In this document: piece by piece, positions 18,514 through 26,000 of the stretch
Layout: each line of letters begins with the position of its first letter
Numbering within the stretch: position 1 is the stretch's first letter
NCBI RefSeq assembly: GCF_030409685.1
Contig: NZ_JAUFQJ010000001.1
Span: forward strand, 421,076 to 485,075
From: Ferruginibacter paludis
GTDB taxonomy: Bacteria; Bacteroidota; Bacteroidia; Chitinophagales; Chitinophagaceae
Direction of reading: 5' to 3'
Length of the DNA stretch: 64,000 nucleotides
The notes under the pieces: model-generated
What the model saw: only the letters and a program-made list of their open reading frames with translations
Database searches by the model: none
Told to the model about the DNA's origin: nothing
Program-made: the position numbers and the translations under genes

Positions 18514-19722
18514 ATGGCAAAGAATTTAACACACGAGCAACTTATTGAAGTGGCCAACGAATTTGGCACTCCCGTTTATGTTTATCATGCCGAGCGCATT
18601 GCAGCGCAATATAAAAAGCTGCAGAAGGGTTTTGCCGGTTGCAACGCCCGTTTTTTCTATGCCTGTAAATCGCTGACCAATGTAAATATTTTAAAGTACA
18701 TCCATTCAATAGGCGCTTCGCTGGATTGTGTAAGCATTAATGAAGTGAAACTTGGACTGATGGCAGGTTTTGCACCCAAAGATATTTTGTATACGCCCAA
18801 CTGTGTAGACTTTGAAGAAATTGTAGCCGTAAAGGAATTGGGTGTCAACATCAACATCGATAACATTTCTATACTGGAACAGTTTGGCAATAATTTCGGT
18901 AGCTCTTACCCGGTTTGTATACGCCTGAATCCGCATATTATGGCGGGCGGAAATTACAAAATCTCTACCGGGCATATTGACAGTAAATTTGGCATTTCCA
19001 TTCACCAGATGCGCCATATTGAACGCATTGTAAAGACAACCAAATTAAATGTTACAGGTATACATATGCATACCGGCAGCGAGATAAAAGACATCAATGT
19101 TTTTTTAGAAGGCCTGGCGGTGATGTTTGAACTGGCCAGCCATTTTCCCAATCTTGAATTTATTGACCTGGGCAGCGGCTTTAAAGTGCCTTATCAACCC
19201 GGTGATGCGGAAACAGATGTAAATGCGTTGGGCGAAAAAGTAGCGATTGCCTTCCAGGAATTTGAAAAAGAAACGGGCAGGAAATTACAGGTATGGTTTG
19301 AGCCGGGCAAATATTTAGTGAGCCAGTGCGGCTATTTTGTAGTAAAGGCGAATGTTATCAAACAAACCCCGGCCGCGGTTTTTGTGGGCGTCAACAGTGG
19401 GTTTAATCACCTGATACGTCCTATGATGTATGATGCCTATCACCACATCGAAAACATCAGCAATCCCAAAGGCGCCGAAAGGATTTACACAATCGTTGGT
19501 AACATTTGTGAAACAGATACTTTTGCCTGGGACAGAAAGCTAAATGAAGTGCGGGAAGGCGATTACCTTGTTTTTTACAATGCTGGCGCTTATGGTTTTG
19601 AAATGAGCAGCAATTTTAACAGTCGCTTAAAACCTGCCGAAGTAATGGTGATTGATGGCAAGGCAAAACTTATCCGCAAAAAAGATGAATTTGAAGACCT
19701 GCTGAAAAACCAGGTAATTTAA
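18514..19722 (+). CDS. lysA: Diaminopimelate decarboxylase
   Basis: A PLP enzyme of the alanine racemase fold III group that converts meso-diaminopimelate to L-lysine, the last step of lysine synthesis. From the ATG at 18514 it is 402 residues, close to family length. FYACKSLTNVNIL carries the PLP lysine; GIHMHTGSEI, FIDLGSGFKVPY (the phosphate-binding glycine loop, here LGSG) and FEPGKYLV are family segments; GNICETDTFAWDR has the catalytic cysteine contributed across the dimer. Earlier in-frame ATGs at 18481 and 18436 exist. The 18436 one falls in the scpB terminator stem, and 18481 remains possible. Confidence 0.93.
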   Translation: MAKNLTHEQLIEVANEFGTPVYVYHAERIAAQYKKLQKGFAGCNARFFYACKSLTNVNILKYIHSIGASLDCVSINEVKLGLMAGFAPKDILYTPNCVDFEEIVAVKELGVNINIDNISILEQFGNNFGSSYPVCIRLNPHIMAGGNYKISTGHIDSKFGISIHQMRHIERIVKTTKLNVTGIHMHTGSEIKDINVFLEGLAVMFELASHFPNLEFIDLGSGFKVPYQPGDAETDVNALGEKVAIAFQEFEKETGRKLQVWFEPGKYLVSQCGYFVVKANVIKQTPAAVFVGVNSGFNHLIRPMMYDAYHHIENISNPKGAERIYTIVGNICETDTFAWDRKLNEVREGDYLVFYNAGAYGFEMSSNFNSRLKPAEVMVIDGKAKLIRKKDEFEDLLKNQVI

Positions 19723-19745
19723 CCGGCACAGCTAAAAATAATTAT

Positions 19746-19796
19746 AACGCGGAAAACAAACCCCAGGTAAAATGGGGACTTGTTTTCCGCGTTTTG
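19746..19796 (+). terminator. Long hairpin terminator of lysA
   Basis: A 13-bp outer stem (19746-19758 with 19781-19793; AACGCGGAAAACA and its complement) encloses a CCCC/GGGG inner stem. It begins 23 bases after the lysA stop and ends in a T-rich tail. Confidence 0.8.
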
Positions 19797-19924
19797 TTTT
19801 GCGCAACTAGCCGTCCCGTATTACCGGATGTATTGACACACAGTGCTTTCGTGCAAAAGAATATGGCCAAACAGTTGCATTCCGGCTTTAATTAATGTAA
19901 CTTAATTGTCTAAAAACGATTGAT

Positions 19925-20332
19925 ATGAAAGTTCCACACGTCTTAGCCCGCTTAGCCATTTATTTACTTTCGCTTGTAATGATCATTTTCGGAATCCAGC
20001 ATTTTTTACATCCCCGCGATCTTGTAAATTATGTACCACAATTTTTACCCGGCGGATTGATATGGGTCTATTTTGTTGGCATTGCTTTTATCCTGGTCGC
20101 TGCAGCATTTATTCTTAACAAGTGGGTAAAAGCCGCAGGCTACCTGCTGGCAGTGCTGCTTTTTATATTTGTACTCACCATTCACTTCCCAAATTTCATG
20201 AATGCAGGCAATGCCGAAGCGAAACAAATGGCATTGATTAGTCTGCTAAAAGATACCGCCATCGCCTGCTTTGCCTTGTACATCGGAGCCGGCGCACATC
20301 ACCAGAAATTACATATGGAAGACAGTGACTAA
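19925..20332 (+). CDS. DoxX-like membrane protein
   Basis: A 135-residue protein with four TM helices: LARLAIYLLSLVMIIFGIQHF, GGLIWVYFVGIAFILVAAAFIL, AAGYLLAVLLFIFVLTIHF and LISLLKDTAIACFALYIGAG. The GIQHFLHP segment after helix 1 and the helix spacing fit the DoxX/DoxX-like superfamily, whose members are small quinone-linked or unknown-function membrane proteins. It is monocistronic. A second DoxX-like gene lies about 1.7 kb downstream. The exact role is unknown. Confidence 0.75.
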   Translation: MKVPHVLARLAIYLLSLVMIIFGIQHFLHPRDLVNYVPQFLPGGLIWVYFVGIAFILVAAAFILNKWVKAAGYLLAVLLFIFVLTIHFPNFMNAGNAEAKQMALISLLKDTAIACFALYIGAGAHHQKLHMEDSD

Positions 20333-20523
20333 AATTTTGTTTCACCCAAAGCAGACAAAGGATACCAAGAACCAACCGATGATTCAGCCGCAAATAGTCT
20401 TTTTTTGACAGTGAGCGGATACGCCGGTTCATTTCTTTGGTCCGGTTGTATTCTTATCGCCCTTTGTGTGATACAAAATAATACTATTTTTGAATAGCGG
20501 GCAGCGTTAATTCCGTTATTTAA

Positions 20524-21723
20524 ATGATCAAAAACATTTCTTCTTTCATTAAAAACAAACCTGCACTGGCGGTAGGTTTTTTGTTCGCAACCTCCAGCCT
20601 TTTGTTTGGCACCTGGGTGGCAGCAATACCCACCATAAAACAGCGGCTAAATTTTGATGATGGCAGCCTCGGTTTGTCATTGCTGTTGTCGCCACTTGGT
20701 GCTATCAGTGGCATGCTGTTATCTACAAGAATATTCAGCAAAGTGCCTGTTGGCCGCTGGATGCTGAATGGTTACCGCTTGCTCTGCCTCCTCATGATAT
20801 TGCAAATCAATTCGCTTAACAGGCCCATGTTTTGGCTGATACTATACCTTTATGGATTTTGCAGTTTTTTGAACGGTGTATCTGCAAATGCAACAGTAAA
20901 CATCATGGAAAAAAAAGCAGGCCGCTTATTCATGAGCACTTGCCATGGCATGTATAGTTTGGGCGGTGCGGTAAGCGCCGGTTTGGCCGCATTACTCATT
21001 TCATTGCATATCGTGGCTGGATGGCAGATTGTAATTGTAGCCAGCACCATTTTAATCATTATCACGCTCAATCAAAAGCATTTACTCATACACCAGGATA
21101 TTATTCACAGCCGTTCCGGAATTAAACTTCCCTCGCCAGCTATTTTGGGCATTTCCTTTATCTGCATGGTCACTTTTATGGCAGAGGGTTGTGTGGCCGA
21201 CTGGAGCGCTATTTACCTGAAAGAAACGCTGCATGCGCACAAGGCGCTCATCAGCTTTGGCTACGCCGGTTTTTCAATTGCCATGACACTTGGAAGATTA
21301 AACGGCGACGGCCTCATCGCCTCCATTGGCAGTAAAAAAATCGTGATCACTGGCTGCCTGTTATCGGCAACAGGGTTTACCATTGTTGTATTGGCACCTG
21401 TGGTTCCCGTTGCCATACTTGGATATATCTTAATTGGTTTTGGCTCGTCCTGTATTGTGCCCGTTTTATTTAGTGCGGCGGCCAACATTCCGGGTACAAG
21501 CACCGTTGAAGGATTTGCTATGGTTACAACGGGCGGACTGATAGGCTTCCTCGCCGGACCTTCAATCATTGGCTTTATCTCAAAAATTTCTGATCTGTCA
21601 AAAGGCTTGTCGTTACTGATTGTAATGGCTTTACTGGCTGCAACCGTAGCGTGGAAAAATAAATTTTTCGCCGACAAAAAAACGGCTACACCGGAGCTGG
21701 AATATGATGAGCAGCTTTATTAA
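20524..21723 (+). CDS. MFS transporter, YbjJ-like
   Basis: A 399-residue, 12-TM major facilitator. The opening (AVGFLFATSSLLFGTWVAAIPTIKQRL, then DDGSLGLSLLLSPLGAISGM) resembles the E. coli YbjJ group of putative sugar or drug transporters. A central HQDIIHSRSGIKLPS loop separates the two six-helix halves. AGFSIAMTLGRLNGDGLIASIG in the second half is the MFS repeat motif. Substrate is unknown. It starts 191 bases after the DoxX-like gene and is followed by a dispersed repeat rather than a terminator. Confidence 0.88.
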   Translation: MIKNISSFIKNKPALAVGFLFATSSLLFGTWVAAIPTIKQRLNFDDGSLGLSLLLSPLGAISGMLLSTRIFSKVPVGRWMLNGYRLLCLLMILQINSLNRPMFWLILYLYGFCSFLNGVSANATVNIMEKKAGRLFMSTCHGMYSLGGAVSAGLAALLISLHIVAGWQIVIVASTILIIITLNQKHLLIHQDIIHSRSGIKLPSPAILGISFICMVTFMAEGCVADWSAIYLKETLHAHKALISFGYAGFSIAMTLGRLNGDGLIASIGSKKIVITGCLLSATGFTIVVLAPVVPVAILGYILIGFGSSCIVPVLFSAAANIPGTSTVEGFAMVTTGGLIGFLAGPSIIGFISKISDLSKGLSLLIVMALLAATVAWKNKFFADKKTATPELEYDEQLY

Positions 21724-21745
21724 TGATTCCATTTTAATAGTTTTT

Positions 21746-21808
21746 GCCCGGGCCAAAACAACAGCTCTGTGAAACAGCCGTTGCGTCGCACACTTGTACG
21801 TTTGTAGC
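21746..21808 (+). repeat. Dispersed intergenic repeat, copy 2
   Basis: It starts GCCCGGGCC, has a variable middle, and contains the core GTTGCGTCGCAC followed by ACTTGTACG and TTTGTAGC. It matches the core of the copies at 12111, 22816, 28709 and 34307. It lies 23 bases after the MFS stop. Confidence 0.65.
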
Positions 21809-21965
21809 ATTGTGGTACACCTCTTAAATTCGCAGGTTCATTCGATTATCTGTAGCAACTGCAGTTTGCAAACTGTTGTATTATTAGCTTGGCTCCCTTT
21901 TTTACATACTCAAATTTTGCAGATGATACTGCTCTGTGCGGGTTATGAACACCTGAATAAAGTGC

Positions 21966-21996
21966 TTTGAAAAAAAGCAAAAAAGGCTTACATTTA
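21966..21996 (+). promoter_or_regulatory. Promoter of the second DoxX-family gene
   Basis: TTTG (21966-21969), a 19-base spacer, and TACATTTA (21989-21996; one mismatch to TAnnTTTG). The predicted start, near 22003, leaves a 32-base leader. Confidence 0.6.
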
Positions 21997-22034
21997 TAGC
22001 AGTTCTTTTTTTCTACATCCTAAAAATTTATGTT

Positions 22035-22487
22035 ATGGACATTCTCCACCGGTTTGAATATTGGGGCGATCACCATCATCCTAAATGGGTAGATATTATA
22101 CGCATCGCCCTGGGCGTATTCCTCTGTTACAAAGGCATCGACTTTCTCCGCAACACCAGTTTACTCATTAGTCTTATGTCGTCGGGCAGAGATACTTTTG
22201 GTTCTTTCCTTACGGTTTTACTGGCGCATGTAATTCCCTTTATTCATATTGTTGGCGGCATCATGCTGGTACTCGGTTTATTTACCCGTTTTGCCTGCCT
22301 GATACAAATACCTGTATTGATAGGCGCCATCATTTTCGTAAATATGGCTAAAGATGTATTACTTCCTTATTCCGAATTGTTTATTACAATTGTTGTGCTG
22401 CTATTGTTGGTTTATTTTTTAATTGCCGGCAACGGTCCGCTGGCATTTAAAATTGCGGAAGAAAAGAAACGGGGAACAGGAATGTAA
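22035..22487 (+). CDS. DoxX-family membrane protein
   Basis: A 150-residue protein with four TM helices (WVDIIRIALGVFLCYKGIDFL, VLLAHVIPFIHIVGGIMLVLGL, CLIQIPVLIGAIIFVN, LFITIVVLLLLVYFLIAG). The pattern HIVGGIMLVLGLFTRFACLIQIPVLIGAI closely matches DoxX proteins. A His-rich N-terminus (WGDHHHPKW) precedes helix 1. It is monocistronic with its own promoter; downstream is a composite palindromic repeat. Function is unknown. Confidence 0.82.
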   Translation: MDILHRFEYWGDHHHPKWVDIIRIALGVFLCYKGIDFLRNTSLLISLMSSGRDTFGSFLTVLLAHVIPFIHIVGGIMLVLGLFTRFACLIQIPVLIGAIIFVNMAKDVLLPYSELFITIVVLLLLVYFLIAGNGPLAFKIAEEKKRGTGM

Positions 22488-22541
22488 TAATGAAATTGGC
22501 CTTGCCGCAACAGGCCAATGCGCAATGTTATTTGGTTAAGG

Positions 22542-22682
22542 TTTTAATTGCCACGCTCTTGAGGGCGTGGATAAAAAATAGAAATAAGAAATTGGGCTTT
22601 AGCCCAAATAATAGTTTGGCTAAAGCCAATAAAACTAATAATTATTCTTGATTCCACGCCCTGAAGGGCGTGACAATTAAAA
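22542..22682. repeat. Composite palindromic element (REP/BIME-like), 141 bases
   Basis: The ends are inverted copies of TTTTAATTGYCACGC (22542-22556 and 22668-22682; one mismatch). Next to each end is a hairpin (22551-22570 and 22655-22672, CACGCCCT/AGGGCGTG). Inside are two more palindromes, TTGGGCT-AGCCCAA (22592-22607) and TTGGCT-AGCCAA (22616-22629). There is no reading frame. The structure resembles REP clusters moved by RAYT (REP-associated tyrosine) transposases; no such gene is in the window. Confidence 0.75.
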
Positions 22683-22815
22683 TAGCAATGCTAAACTAAA
22701 TGACATCAGGCCGCAGCCTGATGCGGGAGATTTTCCCAGGCACAAAATGCCATTATTTTTCATCCTCATTTTTTTAAAAGATAAATCTACGCTTCAATAA
22801 AAGCCGCTATAAAAA

Positions 22816-22872
22816 ACAACCGTACAAGAGTGCGACGCCAATGAAGCTAAATTGAAAAATTGAAGCCCGGAC
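22816..22872 (-). repeat. Dispersed intergenic repeat, copy 3
   Basis: Read on the minus strand it starts GTCCGGGCTTC and contains CATTGGCGTCGCACTCTTG and TACGGTTGT. It shares both ends with copy 5 at 34307. Together with the palindromic element it fills most of the 544-base gap before the macroglobulin gene. Confidence 0.65.
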
Positions 22873-23031
22873 AAAAATCTTTCCTTTTCCAGAAGATTGT
22901 TTTACAAATAGTTTAACAGCATTTATTTTTTCTGCATCTTGCGGATGTCAATATTTTATATAACATTTACATCAGCAAACCTAACAGTACCACCATCCTG
23001 GTTGTACTGCACAAAAAAATACAAAACCATT

Positions 23032-26000
23032 ATGGACCCCGATGCTGTTAACCGTTCTGAAAAGTTCAGTGCAACTTTTTTGCGTACCCTTCTGTGCCTT
23101 TCTTTAATTTTCTTCTTGTTCTCCTGCAGTAAAAAAGACAAATGGATTGAAGTAGCTCCTGCTTTTAGTAAGTATATGGATGCTTATACTACCGGCATTA
23201 TCAGCAAGACTGCAGCCGTGCGTATTCAACTGGCTGCCGCCGCCAACACCACGCATACATTGGGTGAAGAGGTGAAGGAAACGCTGTTTGATATTTCGCC
23301 TTCGGTGAAAGGTAAAGCACGATGGGTAGACGCCACCACCATTGAATTTAAGCCCGATGAATATTTAAAACCCAACCAGCTGTACCAGGTACAATTCAGT
23401 CTGGGCAAGGTTACCAAGGTGCCCGATAAATACAGCGACTTTAAATTCAGTATGCAAACGGCGAAGCCATCGTTTAAAATTTCAGACGAAGGTTTGCGCA
23501 GCAACGGCACTAAAAATAAAATGTCACTGGGAGGCAACCTTGAAACAGCCGATGTTGAAAAGGGAACAGAGATTGAAAAATTGTTATCGGCTTCACAAAA
23601 CGGGAATGCTTTAAAAATAAACTGGCAGCACAACGATGTTGCCAAATCGCACAACTTTATTGTGGAAGCGATTGCCCGGGGTAACAACGCCAGCAATGTG
23701 AATTTACTTTGGAACGGACAGCCGATGGGCATTGAATTGAAAGGCAGTAAAGAAATAGCCGTACCTGCGGCGGGAGATTTTAAAGTGCTGAATGTAGCAG
23801 CCACCAACGAAGCACAGCAATATGCATCGGTGCAGTTTAGTGATCCAATATTGGTTGGCCAGGACCTTACCGGTTTGATAACCATCAGCAACCAGGCCGA
23901 TATTTCCTACACCATCAATGGTAGCGAAGTAAAAGTTTTTACCAGTGGAAAACTGGATGGCAATTATACTGTCAACATTAATGCAGGCATAAAAAATACC
24001 TGGGGCGATACATTGAGTAACGGGTTTACCAGCAACATCAATTTTGAAAATAAAATGCCCTCAGTAAAGATCCAGGGCAAGGGAAATATACTGCCGAACT
24101 CCGGCCGTTTGGTGCTGCCTTTTGAGGCCATTAATTTAAATGCGGTCGACATCAGCATCATCAAAATATTTGAAAATAATGTGCCGCAGTTTTTACAGGA
24201 TAATAATCTCGGCGGCAATTCAGACCTGCGCCGTGTAGCCAAACCAATCGTACAAAAAACCTTGCGGCTGGATGATGACAAAACACTGGACCTGCATAAA
24301 CACCAGCATTTTAGTTTGGACATTGATAAATTCTTAAAAACAGAACCCGGCGCCATTTATCATGTTACCATCGGCTTCAGACCACAATATTCTTTGTACC
24401 AGGGCGCTGCAGATACCACTGCAAAAGATGCAGGGGAAGAGGAGAATTATTATGGTGATGAGGAAGAGAATTACAGCAACAACAATGGCGTGGATGAAGA
24501 TGATGAATTCTGGAAACGCTATGACACCTACTATCCCTACGGTTATAACTGGCAACGTAAAGATGATCCTGCCAGCAAATCGTATTACAACAAAGACCGT
24601 TGGGCGACAAGAAACATTTTAGCAAGTAATATCGGCCTTACCGCCAAACGCAGCAGCAGCAATAGTTTGCTGGTAGCAGTCAGCAATATCCTCACGACAG
24701 AGCCAATGAATGATGTTGACCTGGAGATAATGGATTACCAGCAAACCATCATCAGCAAAGGCAAAAGTGGCAGTGACGGATTTGCTACCATTGATACCAA
24801 AAGAAAGCCATACTTACTGATTGCAAAAAAAGGAAATGAGCGGGGCTATTTAAAACTGGATGATGGAAGTTCTCTGGCGTTAAGCCGTTTTGATGTGGGT
24901 GGGGAAGAAGTGAAGAATGGCATTAAGGGTTTTATCTTCGGCGAACGTGGTGTATGGCGGCCGGGAGATACGATGTACATCAATTGCATTATTGAAGACA
25001 AGGAAAAGAAATTACCACAGGATCACCCGGTAGAATTCAGCCTGTTTACACCGCAGGGACAATTGTACAAACACATTATACAAAACGATGTTACAGACGG
25101 CTTCTATTTATTTAAAACCAATACGGATGTCAGCTCGTCAACCGGTAACTGGCTGGCAAAAATAAAATGTGGTGGCGCTAATTTTGAAAAGACGATCAAG
25201 GTAGAAACAGTGATGCCCAACCGCTTAAAAATTAATGTTGATTTTGGTAAAGATGCAGTGCTGGGCAAAGGCAATGAAACCACAGGCACCATCAATGCCA
25301 AATGGTTATTCGGTACACCGGGTAAAAATTTGAAAGCAAAAATTGATGCATCCCTGTATGCTAAAAAAACAGGCTTTGCAAAATTTACCGGTTATGATTT
25401 TGATAACCCTACCAGCAATTACAGCACGCAAAGCAAAACCATTTTAGATGGCACGCTGGATGCTGAAGGCAATGCCACCATCAAACCAAATTTTGAAATG
25501 GATGAATCGGCACCGGGCATGCTGACCGCCAATATGGTGATTAAAGTTTTTGAACCCGGCGGTAGTTTCAGCATTGATAATATGACGGTGCCTTACAGTC
25601 CGTATACGAGTTATGCCGGTTTAAAATTACCCGAAGGCGAAAAGCCATTTGATTATTTACTAGCCGGCAAAACCCACACTACGCAAATTGTAAACGTTGA
25701 CAGCAAAGGAAATTTGCTTGGTGGCAACACAGCAGTGGAGGTGCAATTTTATCGCATACAATGGCGCTGGTGGTGGGATGACAACGGCGACAACCTCAGC
25801 AACTTTACGCAAAATGAATACAATAAATTATTAAAAAAAGAAACCGTTCAGCTTAGCAATGGCAAGGGGCAGTGGCAGTTTGGAACGTCAGCAAATGAAT
25901 GGGGCCGTTACCTGATTTTAGTAAAAGATATTAAGAGCGGTCACACCACCGGATCAACATTTTATATTGATGAGCCGGGCTGGCAAAGCAGGAGTGGGGA

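Noticed and set aside
22542..22682. An insertion sequence or MITE with target duplication
   Set aside because: Inverted ends are clear, but no flanking target-site duplication was seen and no transposase is present, so I call it a palindromic repeat element only.
22939..23031. N-terminal extension of the macroglobulin gene to the ATG at 22939
   Set aside because: It would place 31 extra residues before the lipoprotein signal; the ATG at 23032 gives a normal signal.
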